Positions 46,328 to 57,537 of a stretch of DNA of 64,000 nt are shown here, piece after piece. The position numbers and the translations under genes are program-made. Numbering within the stretch: position 1 is the stretch's first letter; each line of letters starts with the position of its first letter. Origin of the DNA: Tipula vernalis (taxonomy: Eukaryota > Arthropoda > Insecta > Diptera > Tipulidae); NCBI GenBank assembly GCA_958295665.1, contig OY282558.1:326651106-326715105 (forward strand). Reading direction: 5' to 3'. The notes under the pieces are model-generated. The model was not told the DNA's origin. It searched no databases and saw only the letters and a list, made by a program, of their open reading frames with translations.

Positions 46328-46934
46328 ATCTTATTTTGAATTACATACTTTTAATAAACTACTCGGTTTAATTTTTATTAGACGTCATTTATTTAAACGA
46401 GACATTGAAAAGTTTAGTTGGCCATAAGGCACAATTGAATACTTTTAACCTAGTGACATCTATTAAAATAATGCATGATTTACTGGGTCTTACAAAAGTT
46501 TAGTTTGAAAAGTCTTCTGAGGCACACAGCATAAATAATTTTTTTCGTATTTTTCTGTGACCATTTTAGACATCTTACGTACACTAGTAAAACTAAAGAT
46601 AAATTTAGCAAGTATTATTTTAATTTGTCAGAGCCAACTTTGATGTATTTTTCAAAATGAAAGTTCGAAAAAATATATTTTAGAAATAATTTAATTTTAA
46701 TATTTCTGCAATTAATATTTATTTAATACCAATATGGCCTTCTTGTATATTGTTCTTAAAGATATGTAGAAAACTTTTATATAAACATTTTATGACGTTT
46801 TTGCTATTTTCATTGAAAAACTTGAAGCTAAAAAACACCATTTTTACTATGGATTCCTATGGAAATCAGTGAAAAGTTATACCACTAAAAAAGCTTCTAA
46901 AAAATACGTCATTAAGATTATGGCTCTATACTGT

Positions 46935-49794
46935 AGAAAGGCTCTGATATTAGTCGTAATCATCTTCTGAATGCGAAAATAATATTTTAAGGCATGCGTG
47001 CGTGTCAACAAAATGTTAGATTCGATTGTCTGATAGCATCAATTTTCGCGTCACCCTTCATGTCACTACATCGTTATGTTAACTCAACGGATTTTTGTAA
47101 CTTCCTCTTATTGGGGGATACTGAAAATTAGAAAACTGGTACAGTTATTTAGATGGTCATCTACTAAAAATGACGTTATTTTACAAAAATATAAAAAGTT
47201 TAATTCTAGATGACACTAAGTGGAACATTGCCTTCGTAGGTTTGAGTGCTTTTATGATATAAGCTCTTGCATTCAGAAAGCTATTATAGGTCTTAATTTA
47301 ACTTGTAATTTAAAAAAATTCCAACTGATATTCCAAACCATCTCCATTCTTTTGCCAATTAAATTAGCTGTAAAATCATTATGCCAGGAAGACTCGAGGA
47401 TTTTTATGGAATATGCAACATTAAAGATTATGCTTTGTTGTTTAGATATCTATAACACTCTTCCATTTGCAATAAATTGAAAACTGCGTGTTAGTAAATT
47501 AAATACAGAAATGGCGAACAGACCTATTTAATATACTCTACAGTATCTCCATAACAGATGTCTGTATGTTCTAGTCTGTATGGTCATAGTAAAGAGGATA
47601 TTATACACGTTTCGAATTAAGTTCGGTCACATAGTAAGCTTGTAACGGAGCGACTTAGCCAACTAAGGTGCGACGGAGACACAACTACTCAGATGGTTAA
47701 TTTTCATTCCGTTAAAGAATTTTTTTTCTGTAGTTCTACACATCGGAGACTCGCAGCACATTTGCCTGCTAGGTAAAGAAGGTGGGCGTAGTTCTTGTCT
47801 CCAACTATAGAAAACTTGAAGTGCTGCTAATATTTAAACCACAGTGAGGATGCGTGAAATATGGTATACAAATATGGAGGATGTCTATTTAACTACATAT
47901 ATGAATACTATAATCCGAGGGAATGTGAAGCTTTACTATGAAATTTAATTAAGCATAAATTAATTAATATAAAATTAATGAGCACAACGCCATGTTCTAT
48001 TTTTCTATTGTGGTCAGGTTAATAGACCACGTGCTCACCGCCCTCCCTGTTGACAATCCAATGCACCTGAATTTGGGATTGCCCCTATAGTATAATACGT
48101 TAGTCCATGCTATTAATATATTTATTTACACATAGTGATATCCTGCTAGGCTAAGCTCATAAATTACGCAATTCATTTTAAATTATGTATAGAATAAAAA
48201 TTTTAGATGATGAAATCTTGAATGCAAACGGACAAAATAAAATATTTGAATAAATAAAACAGGTGAATTTCAGAAATCTTAACATATAATTATTGATGTA
48301 ATTATTAAAGGAAAATTGCTTAAACTTAATATGAATAAAAATAAATAAATATGTATATATCCATAAACATTAATATAAATATAATTTGTATGATTAAGTG
48401 TCAATATACGAGTAGTAATACTCAATTAAAAAAAAAAAAAAAAGGTTAATAGTAAATATTAAATATTAAATATTTGTCTTAATTCGGATCCGCGGTCCAT
48501 AAGTTATAGGGTGATAACATTATTTAGTATAAATAGATAGATATATAATTTGAATAAATAAATAAATATACATAATATAAATATAAATAAATAAATAAAT
48601 AGTTAATAATAATAGTGGTCTAACCACGTAAAACAAAAACTTATCTTCATTTATAATGCGATGGTGATGATACAGAAATGGCGGCTTAGTTACGCTTGCG
48701 CCATGATGACTTTGATTTTTCCGGGTTGTTAAATTGATAAAAATCTTAATGGAGGATCTTCGTTTGGTTTATATTTCACCCAGGTAACGCAAACTTTAAT
48801 GTACTAATGGTGTATGTAATTAAATGTGGTTCAATCCAATTTGGGAAACCAAAGTTTAAAAGAAAATGTCGCGGAAATCTTTTTTTTTTTTTCCTTTTTC
48901 GTTTCTTGCCCGTAACTGGCCGCCTATTTTAGCCCGCTTATACACTTGCGTTTTACTGTGGCTTTATTGAAACTATAACAAGAAAGGAAACAAATGTCCA
49001 TAAAAAAAAAGATCGAACTCACATACAATACCACAAGTACATGAAAATATAAAGGAGAAAATTAATAAAATACCTTAGTTTTTCTTTTTAATTTCTGCGA
49101 CGATAATACCAAAAATGTATGTACAAATTTGACGTATGAGGTACATACACACTAAACAAACAAAATTACGATAATTTCTTTAAATTTGTTTCTTTGTTTT
49201 ATTGTCACTAACTAGCACACAACAAAAAAAAAACAATTCACCTATGGCGGCTGTCTAATTGCTCGTGTTTTATTTATGAATTTTTTTTTTTTTTAGTAAT
49301 GACACACTTTACTGGTTCACTGTATATCACCATCTACTGCTTGTATGAAAAATGAAATGACCGATTGCATTTTGATGTTTTATTTGCAATTTTATTTTAT
49401 TTTCTTCTTGTTGTGAGAGGGGAAAGAAACAATAACAAAACGACACGATCGTCATCACCATCTATCATATTACAAGTAAATTATTCAATTATATCAATAA
49501 TTACTATGTTCACTGGCGGTGTCATTTATGGCAAAGATAAAAAAAAAACAATGCCACATTTATGAATCCGAATTCTGCATGATAAGACCTCATCAACCAT
49601 ATAAAATAAGGAAAAATGAAAATTTAACCATAAGTGTACTGTCACAGCCCAACAGGAACATCGCAAATGTTACAAGCTTAGGCATCTGTCAAATGCAGTA
49701 CATCAAAATATTAGTGATTTTGTGTTCATAATTTATTTTTATTTGTGTAAGAATGTCAGTTTTTTACTTTACTTTTCTGTTTCATTTAGAAGCA
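46935..49794. other. No gene recognised, possibly UTR-like on the minus strand
   Basis: 47000-48400 has no recognisable gene. 48400-48620 is A/AATA-rich. 48640-49330 read on the minus strand has the texture of an insect 5' UTR, with CATCATGGCG near 48705 opening only a 4-codon frame. No coding exon could be supported. The + ORF at 49365 lacks an ATG. Confidence 0.35.
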
Positions 49795-50450
49795 TATGGT
49801 ACAGCATGTTTGAGTGAATCATCATGTAGTGAATGTTTTTGATGATTCAAGGATGGTGATTTTGAGGAAATGAAAGCAAGTCTGGATGAAGTTGCATGTC
49901 GAACGCCCTCGAACGCAATTTTGAAATGATTCAAAAGCGAGGGAACTGAGTCCCATATATGAACTGGAACCTAGAGACGTTGAACAGAGTTTTTGCACTT
50001 GCGAACTAATGCTTGTGATGAAAAGTGGGTCCATTACGACAATCCGAAACGTAAGAGATCGTGGGGTATGACCGGACATAATTCAACATTGACAGCATAG
50101 CCGAATATCTATGGTTCAAAACTAATGCTTTGTATTTGGTGGGACCAACTAAACTATTACTGGGGAATACTACCGACTCCAATAAATGCCTTTGAGCCTA
50201 GCGAAAGGATAAATGGCCGCAATATGCTCATATTGCGAGACCAGTTACAAATTACTGGAAAACGGTGAAATGGGAAGTCGTACCCCACTCGCCGTACTCT
50301 CTAGACATCGCTCCATCTGATTACCACTTGTTCCGGGCAATGACTCTTGGGCTGTCGTCTCAACGCTTTATTTACTATGAAGACACCAAAAAATGGGTTG
50401 ATTCGCGGATTTCTTCGAAAGAAGAGGAGTTAACAATTATTTCGTAATAA
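49795..50450 (+). pseudogene. Mariner transposase fossil
   Basis: Blocks in order: DEKWVHYDNPKRKRSW (first Asp region, about 50018-50065), NIYGSKLMLCIWWD, HIARPVTNYWKTV, and then an open frame from 50262 with KWEVVPHSPYSLDIAPSDYH (third Asp) and LFRAMTLGLSSQ, to TAA at 50445. The order and APSDYH motif are those of mariner DD34D enzymes. The second catalytic block (HDNARPH) is degenerate, with the Asp-Asn lost. The N-terminus (SSCSECF, WFKDGDFEE region) is traceable but shifted. TIRs not found. Confidence 0.85.
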
Positions 50451-51829
50451 AGCCTCAAACTGTATAAAAAACGATGGAAACTTATTTGTACTCTCTAATA
50501 CCTACACGCTAAAATCTCATCCTATAATACAAGGTCAAGCGATAGGTTTTAGGCACTACTAGAAGTCGTTAAAAAAATACGACTTTATATGACACACATG
50601 CATGAAAATTCAAGTGGTTTACATAGTTTTTTCCTTCAAATTATAATTCGGTTAACATTTGAAATGACGCGATTTTCGGCGGACGTTTATGGAAAGTGGA
50701 ATCAAATATACTATAGTCTAAAGTGTCCGAACTAAAATATCAAATTTGAATGAATGAAGAACGCTAATAAGATGCACACTATTTATTTTATACCTCTCAT
50801 ATTCCATGATATCTGCCATCTAAAGAGTAGCCGGGTTTAACATTTGCATTTTACATATAAGAACCCTCCCACACACCCCCGGAAAATTAGATTTGGTAAC
50901 GTTTAAATCGCATTTGCAAAATAATAGACATAATCGTTATAAACACATAATAAAATTTTATTTAATGGTTTTAGACTTCAAATACAAATAAAAATCTGAC
51001 GGGTTTTCCTTCACTGTTCATGTTGGTCCTCTTTTATTTTCATTATCTACATACATATACGAGTATGTACAAAAAATCAATTAAATTGTAAATATAATTG
51101 TTAGGTGGAAATGATTTGTTGCAGGTGTCTTACCTACTTGGCGCAATTAAAATCAGCGTTTCACTTGCCAATCCTTGTAGTAACACTTTAGTTAATGTGT
51201 GTGCTATGAAGGAGATCTTAAAACGATTTAGTGAGTTGCTTTAAGGTTGTTTACTTTATAACTGATTCTAGCAATTTGAATTATTTTAGTTATTGTTATA
51301 TAAATGGGGATTTTATTTTCCATTTATTATGTACCAATTGTAACTCGGAATAACTTCCTTGACCTCTTCGTCGAAAAGATATTGCAGCTATTTTAAACGT
51401 TTGTACATTCACAATATAAATAATCCATTATTTTTAGATGTACGTATAATCAAATAAGGGGATTTTATTTGTATATATAGTAAAATGTCTATTGACCGTG
51501 CAATTTTCTTATCAATGTATTTATGTTTTGGTATTTTATGCTTATCTTATACGTGAAAATGTAACGACGAATAATTAAATTGCAATTTTCGGTCCGCAAG
51601 AACCAAACTTTTTGATATCCGATCAAAAATGACCAAAAACCCTTTTTTGAAAGGTCCTGAGTCCGAAAAGAACAAAAAATGTGTGCCTGAACCCGTTGTA
51701 TCTCGAGAACGGAGAATTGAAAAGCTTTTGGAACCTTTACGTCAAGAGGATCGAGTGAATTGACTCAAAACCACGTGGTTATAACCACGTTGACAAATTT
51801 TATTTACATATATACATATTTTGGTTTGA
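50451..51829. other. No gene recognised
   Basis: AT-rich. 51600-51780 contains GGTCCTGAGTCCGAAAAG, shared with 4380-4400, and appears to be another copy of that dispersed repeat. GTACATACATATACGAGTATG-like motifs near 51050 are typical of fly non-coding DNA. Confidence 0.4.
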
Positions 51830-52650
51830 GCATTGAGTTGGGTGTTGAATTCGCGGTTCCATTTGCGGGTTGAGTTACACTTTATTTGGGATTGGATTAG
51901 GTTTTAGTGAGCAGTTGACAAATTTTTTATACATGCTGGTTTGGGGATTGAGTTGGGTTAAGGTTTAGTGAGCAGTTTAGCTACTATTTATTCGTGTGTT
52001 GAATTAGAGTTAGCTTGAGTTCATGTACGCATTTAATTTTTCAGACCATGTTGAGTTGGAAGTTAGCTTGAGTTGTTTTGCGTTGGTTGGGGGGAGCTGA
52101 TATAACAATTAAGTTGAGCGTTAAGTTTGCGGTTTGCGATTTATTTGGCGGTTCAGTTGAGATTTGAGTTAGAAGTTAGCTTGAGTTGGATTCAAGAACG
52201 TAAGTAGTTTTGCGAACCGCGATGATTTGAGGATTGGGTTCGGCTTTTGTTTGAAGGTTGCGTTGAAGGTTGAGTTGTAATCGAGTAGGCTGTTGAGTTG
52301 TGGTTGAGGTTCAGGTTATGATTTATTTGGGGATTGAGTTGAGGCTTGAGGTGGAGATTAGATTAAGTTGACTTTTCATAAGCATGTAGTTTTCGAATCG
52401 TGTTGATTTAGGTATTGAGTTGAACGTTGAGTTTGAGCTTGAGGTGAAGGTTCAGTTGAAACTTCTGTTGGGGTCGAGTTAAGGATTGGGTTGAGGGTTG
52501 AGTTGCGGTCGAGTTGGAGTTGAATAGGAATTTGAGTTAAAGTTGACTTGGATTTGAGTGAGGGGTTCGGTTGGGACTAATTTCGGGTCGAGTTTAGGAG
52601 TATTTGATTTGAATTAAGTTCATACAAGCACGTAGTTTTCGTATTATTTT
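51830..52650. repeat. GT-rich minisatellite, left part
   Basis: Degenerate GTTGAG-type repeats with strong strand asymmetry (G+T on +). A longer unit is visible: variants of CATACAAGCACGTAGTTTTC followed by GAATCGTGTTGATTTGGGGA recur near 52020, 52190, 52375 and 52620. The same texture resumes at 54715-54785, on the other side of the Penelope-like element. Confidence 0.8.
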
Positions 52651-52669
52651 GGATTATATCCATTATTTT

Positions 52670-54710
52670 CTCTTTATATAATCGTGTTGTTCGGCAATAG
52701 GTCGTTCATTAAGAAGGAATTGTTCTTCTGTATCTATATATCTACATATTTCTTTTATTCTATTTAATGTTTCACCTTTCCTCATTCTGTGTATCACATT
52801 TAAATTATTATTGTAGCTTGTCTATATGTTGTTGCTGTGTGAGATGTTGTGTATAATTCGACTTGCTCGTGTTTTTCCGATTTCCTTATGCTCTTTGAAA
52901 TGAGTTTGAAAGTTTCTCCGATTTTGGCCTTTATAAAACGCTGTACATCATGACGATTTAACCTATACACACCTGATTCACATTCTTCTATTGTTTTAGT
53001 TGGGTTGGCTCGGTTTTCAATTTTGTTTTTTGTTCGGTATGCTATGTTATATTCGTATAGATCATGTTTTCCGAAAGGGGGCAGATCGGGCGAAAATAGT
53101 TTAATGGTAATTACTTTTGCCGCTAGTTATCGCTACTAAAGTAGAACACAAGTACTTCACATTCTCCAAAAGATGGCATCACTAAACGATACCAATGGTA
53201 AACTCTTGGCCACTACGTATCGTACCTTTCTTGTTCAAATGCAAAAATGGATACAACCGATAAACGAGGTATTAATATTATGATACATAATTGCTTAAAC
53301 AAATATTTATAAATAATTTAAACTAAATAAAATTATTATTAAATTATTTTAGGAAATACTCGTATTAAAAAGGAATTAAAATTAAGAGGGGCGAAAACAT
53401 CTGAAACAAAACATTTACTACGATTATTAATAATTTATTAAATCGTAAAAAACCCTTACATAGTCAAAAAACCACTTTATAATTTGGCAGCATTATTATA
53501 AGAAAAATTATCAGTAGTAGTGACATCTAGCTTCAAGACTGCTTTCTATCATATTAGTACTGACAACTAGTGGCATCATCTGGAAGGTCATGTTGTCTCT
53601 CCATAGTTTGCGATCATAGTTTGGTATGCTGCCATTTTGTCTTGCGTTGGATGGTTCGACGTGTTGTGAATTGTATGATCAGTTTGTGTGGATTTTCGAT
53701 CAATTTTAAAATTGTTCTTATTGTTTTGGATTTTTATAGAGATATCCAAAAAATTAATTTGACTATTTGTTTCTACTTCTAATGTAAATTTAACGTTTGA
53801 ATGTGTATTATTGATGTAGTTGTGGAGATTGCTTAGTTGCCTTTGTGTTCCGTTGAATAATAACAATATCTGTGCCAGTATAAAATACATTTCCTCAATT
53901 TGTTGGATGTATTGAACATATACTTTTGTTCAAAATTATAAATATTTCAGCTAATGTAGCGGACAATGGATTTTCCACATTGGATTTATCACATTGCTTA
54001 AAATATTTTCCATCAAATTGAAAATAATTCTGATTAGTAATAGTTTGTAAAATGTCCATTGCTTGTTCTACTTTTATTTTATCAATTTTATTTTTGGTTA
54101 ATAATTTCCTTGTGATTGTTAAAGATTCGCTAACCGGGATATTTCCATATATGTTAGTTAAGTATAAATGTATTGCTTTCAACCAAAATGAGTTAAGTAT
54201 TTTATTTAGTTAACGGCTGGTCAAAGCAACAGCAAAAATTAACCAAATTTTGGTCAAATTTTTTTCCGTATATTTTCTTGTTAATTCGACTCTTGTGGCA
54301 GGTATTGAAACTAAAAATTTGGTTAAGATTTGCTTAACCACTAATATTTTTTGGGGGTTAGCTAAACTATTTTTTCGTCTATCTAGTAAGATTGTTGTTG
54401 TATTTTTTTTATTTTTGGTGAAAGCAATGCAACTTATGTCGAATGAGGCGTATTTACTATTGTTGGGTATATTGATGTTTTTAATTTTGTTTACCAATTC
54501 TATGTTATTTTTGATGGAGCGTGTGTTTTCTATTGTTAAATTTTGGTTCAGGTATTTTTTGATGAATTTTGCTAGTCTATATGATGGTGCTGCGGTATAA
54601 TCAGTGGTTATCGATCAACCTTATCGGCATTCCTGTTTTATGTATTTTTGTGAGACCTTTCAGCCGTGGTACTTCTGGTGCTTGTTAATGACAGAAAATA
54701 TAGCAGATGG
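52670..54710 (-). pseudogene. Penelope-like element (RT plus GIY-YIG remnant)
   Basis: Minus strand, N to C: LKGLTKIHKTGMPIRLI (about 54640-54690), ESLTITRKLLTKNKIDKIKV, ITNQNYFQFDGKYFKQCDKS, NPLSATLAEIF (GSPLSP region altered), then LLLFNGTQRQLSNLHNYINN and VKFTLEVETNSQINFLDISI, all typical of Penelope RT. After a gap, ESGVYRLNRHD and, frameshifted, TFKTHFKEHKEIGKTRASRI represent the GIY-YIG endonuclease, ending about 52675. The YVDD box is changed to a form without the two Asp, so RT is dead. The element is flanked on both sides by GT-rich minisatellite DNA. Confidence 0.85.
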
Positions 54711-54714
54711 AGCA

Positions 54715-54790
54715 GATGGAGTGGTTGGGTAAGGGGTTCAGTTATGGATTCATATGGTAGTTGAGTTGGAGATTAGATTATGTTGATTTT
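54715..54790. repeat. GT-rich minisatellite, right part
   Basis: GGTTCAGTTATGGATT and AGTTGAGTTGGAGATTAGAT match the repeat left of the Penelope element (for example 52335-52365). The array was therefore probably continuous before that insertion. Confidence 0.65.
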
Positions 54791-54799
54791 ATAACGAGC

Positions 54800-55389
54800 T
54801 ATATTTGATATGTTTATCCCGCTACTAGAATATGTCGATGAGCGCACTAAAACTAATTGTCAATTATACACTCACAATAAGCACTTATAAATTGTTTTTA
54901 TTTATTAGAAATTAGCAATTACAATACATAGTTTGAATTTAATTATTTTTATATTTCACAATTCACTTTTTGATTTTATACTATATAACACAAATATTTT
55001 TAACTGGATTTTCACCACTGCGTATTTTATGTTTTTTAAACAATAATATATCTAGTACATATATTTACAAATCGACTGATGATGGTACAATGTTCGATTT
55101 TACCGTACATGCAATTGAATTTATCAGATACGCGAGCGTGAAAGACAAAAAGAACATTTCGATCATTTCAAGTTAAACAATACTTGTACTGACTAACGGA
55201 CGACATTGACGTATCCAGATATAAAGCCAGGGAAGTGTAACTGATAAATATTTCAGTCGGATTTTGTGCGGATGGTTGTTTGATTTGATTGTTGGTGGTG
55301 AAATGAGAAACTAAATTTAAAAATAAAATGCATGAGTAAAATGAATAGTTGGTTGCATTTATGATTGAGTGAATGATTGAACCGCTACA
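54800..55389 (-). repeat. Gypsy 3' LTR, one edge defined
   Basis: On the minus strand the LTR starts TGTAGCGGTTCAATCATTCA at 55389, right after the purine-rich tract TTGTGGGGGAGTCC. The far end was not fixed (somewhere near 54800). No second LTR lies in the window because the element is truncated near 62510. Confidence 0.6.
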
Positions 55390-55403
55390 GGACTCCCCCA
55401 CAA
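55390..55403 (-). promoter_or_regulatory. Polypurine tract of the Gypsy element
   Basis: CTTGTGGGGGAGTCC on the minus strand immediately before the LTR start, as in related insect Gypsy elements. Confidence 0.55.
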
Positions 55404-55417
55404 GTGATTTCCCCACC

Positions 55418-55915
55418 TTAGGGAATAACTGAATGAGTGGTTGCTATACTGACTGTTTTGTGTGTTCGATGGTTTGATATTTGTTCAGCCGAACTAAGAA
55501 TTCCGTAAGCTGGTTTGAGTCGATCGATTGAAACGTTATGGTTTTTACCATTAACCGATACGATGAATTGTTTTCTTAGTCTACGTATGACTTTATACGG
55601 ACCTTCATAAGGAGGAGATAATCCCGTGCGAACCTTGTCTGTTCTAATGAAGACAAAATCGAAGTTGTCGAGCGATTTCGGAACAAAAACGTCATCTTGT
55701 TTGGATTGACGGGTTGATTTGGGTACAAGGTTCTGCATGGTTTGTCGCAGTTGGTCGATGACTGTGTCGGCAGTTGGAAGTGATGGAGAGGATTATCGAT
55801 AAAGAATTCACCGGGTAGCTTGATGGTTTGGCCATAAACCATTTCAGCTGGTGAGCACTTTAGATCTTCTTTCACTGTTGCTCGGATCCCCAGTAGTACA
55901 ATAGGTATTTCCAAG
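55418..55915 (-). pseudogene. Gypsy integrase, C-terminal part
   Basis: Minus strand: PIVLLGIRATVKEDLKCSPA, EMVYGQTIKLPGEFF, then, after a frameshift (about 55735), FVFIRTDKVRTGLSPPYEGP, YKVIRRLRKQFIVSVNGK and DRLKPAYG. These are the integrase tail and its GPF/Y-like region. The upstream core lies at 61361-61860, separated by the LINE at 55916-61360. Frameshifts kill the gene independently of that insertion. Confidence 0.88.
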
Positions 55916-56100
55916 TGGAAAATATTTTATAAAGTGACGCTTAATAAATAATTAATAAATATATCATAGTTAAAAAAAAAAAAAAATCAAATAGTTATTT
56001 TAGTGTGTGTATAGTGTGTATAATACAGTATAGTGAATAAAAACAAAAAACAAAAAACTTAATAGTGGAAAACAAAGACGTAAGTCGCGTGGTCACACTT

Positions 56101-57531
56101 ATGGGTGACGCGCTGACGCCATTAAAAAAAAAGTCTAAAACTACAGATGTTTACGACAAAAAAAATGCCAAGGAACAGAGAAGTAAATTAATAAAACTAA
56201 TAAAACATGAAAACAATATAAACAAATTAAAAAGAAACTTAAAATCAAAGAAAAATAATAATATGAAAACCAATAATAATATACAAATAGAAACAGAGGA
56301 AATCAAAATGGATGACGCAGAAATGAAAGAAAGTACAACAAATGAAGAGTTCAGAGGTTTTGAACAGGAAAATGAAAAAGATAACTCGGAAAAAATACAA
56401 ACAACCAATAACAATGGAATAGACACAATAAAAGTGAATATAAATAAAAATAAATATATGGCAGGAGATGTAGGGCCATATTACGTGATTATAGAGAAAA
56501 AAGGAATAGAAGACTTAATAATTGCGGAGAAATTAAATTCACTTAATTATGGAAAAATATTAGAGATTAAACAATTTGGTAAAAACAAAGTAAGAGTACA
56601 AACAAGAGAAGCTGAAACAGCAAATAAAATACTAAAAAGTCCAGATTTAGAACGGATTCTACATTACAATGCTTATGTGCCAAATTTCATGTTAGAAACA
56701 ATTGGTTTTATCAATAAAATTCCCATTAATGCAGACCTGGAGGAATTAAAAATAAACATAACAGCCAGCGTAAAAGTAGTCAAGATAGAAAGAATAAACA
56801 GATGGAACAACAATGAAAAGAAAATCGAACCGACAAATGCAATAAAGATAACTTTCAGGACGACTAACCTACCATATGGAATAAAAATCTACGGGGTAAA
56901 CAGGAGAGTCACATATTACATTCCAAAACCACTGTTATGTAAAAAATGTCTTATATATGGACATACACAAAAGCACTGCAGAGGGCAACAAAAATGTTTA
57001 AATTGCGCGGAAAGAGACCACATCAAATCAGAATGTAAAAACAACGCAAAATGTTAATATTGTGGAGAAAATCATGTAACAAACTATTATATTTGTGAAG
57101 AATTTAAGAATCAAAAAAAAATAAAATACATGATGGTAACTAAAAAAATTTCATATAATGAAGCAAGGAATATCATTAAACCCAGGAGACAAAAGGAATT
57201 CATTTTGGACAACGAGAACTTTCCACATTTAAGCAATGAAAACAAAATTCAAATGGATTTAGAAAAATTAAAAAATGAAATAACGTTAATAAATAAAAAA
57301 AATGCAGAAGATAATAAAATACTAAGAGACGAAATCAACAATATAAAAAACTCTTTAATGGAAGTATCAATTATTAACAGAAAAATACAATCAACAGCAC
57401 AAAACTTTCTAAATCCAACAGGAGATACAGGAGGAGCGCAAGCAGATCTAGCATTAATGGAAATACTAGAGAAATTACAAGATATAGATAAGTGCCTGAA
57501 TACAACAAAAAAACAAATCAAAAATTTATAA
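56101..57531 (+). pseudogene. LINE ORF1 (gag-like), one in-frame stop
   Basis: The first ATG is at 56101. The N-terminus is Lys/Asn-rich and disordered. From about residue 118 it has a gag-like RNA-binding region (VGPYYVIIEKKG, AIKITFRTTNLPYGIKIYGV, YYIPKPLLC) and CCHC knuckles (CKKCLIYGHTQKHC, CLNCAERDHIKSEC). TAA at 57055-57057 falls at the start of a third knuckle (KC-stop-YCGENHVTNYYIC). The same frame stays open to 57531, ending in a coiled-coil-like stretch (LEKLKNEITLINKKNAEDNK). A single substitution therefore truncates a 476-codon ORF. The protein would bind LINE RNA in the cytoplasmic particle. Readthrough cannot be excluded. Confidence 0.9.
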
Positions 57532-57537
57532 AATTAC

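Larger units (their letters stand above)
40442..46531. mobile_element. 6.1-kb TIR element with TAA duplication
   Basis: Ends are perfect 38-bp inverted repeats starting TGCTGTGTGCCTCAGAAGAC, flanked by TAA on both sides (40439-40441, 46532-46534). The related uninterrupted repeat at 27661-27670 shows one TTA at this position, proving a 3-bp duplication. The terminus matches 3372-3947 for 12 bp and then diverges. Inside are a palindromic MITE, a Gypsy fragment, a 124-bp tandem array, a TIR pair and TA repeats, but no transposase was found. The TWA duplication suggests PIF/Harbinger. Confidence 0.9.
39952..46930 (-). mobile_element. TATAGAGCC-ended repeat, split by a 6.1-kb insertion
   Basis: Both ends read TATAGAGCCATAATC inward, an inverted repeat of at least 15 bp. 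The two flanks (39952-40441 and 46532-46930) together align to the uninterrupted copy at 27271-28153 in reverse orientation. CTGTA occurs just outside both ends (39944-39948 and 46931-46935) and may be its target duplication. It is non-coding and about 890 bp without the insertion. Confidence 0.8.

Noticed and set aside
47220..47480. 86-codon + ORF as a retrotransposon fragment
   Set aside because: No RT, RNase H or gag motif could be pointed to and the flanks show no element ends.
48640..49330. Minus-strand host first exon
   Set aside because: Only a UTR-like texture and a 4-codon frame after the best ATG were seen. No coding exon or convincing donor.
54250..54600. 116-codon + strand ORF with hydrophobic residues
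   Set aside because: It is antisense to the Penelope RT, whose motifs are clear on the minus strand.
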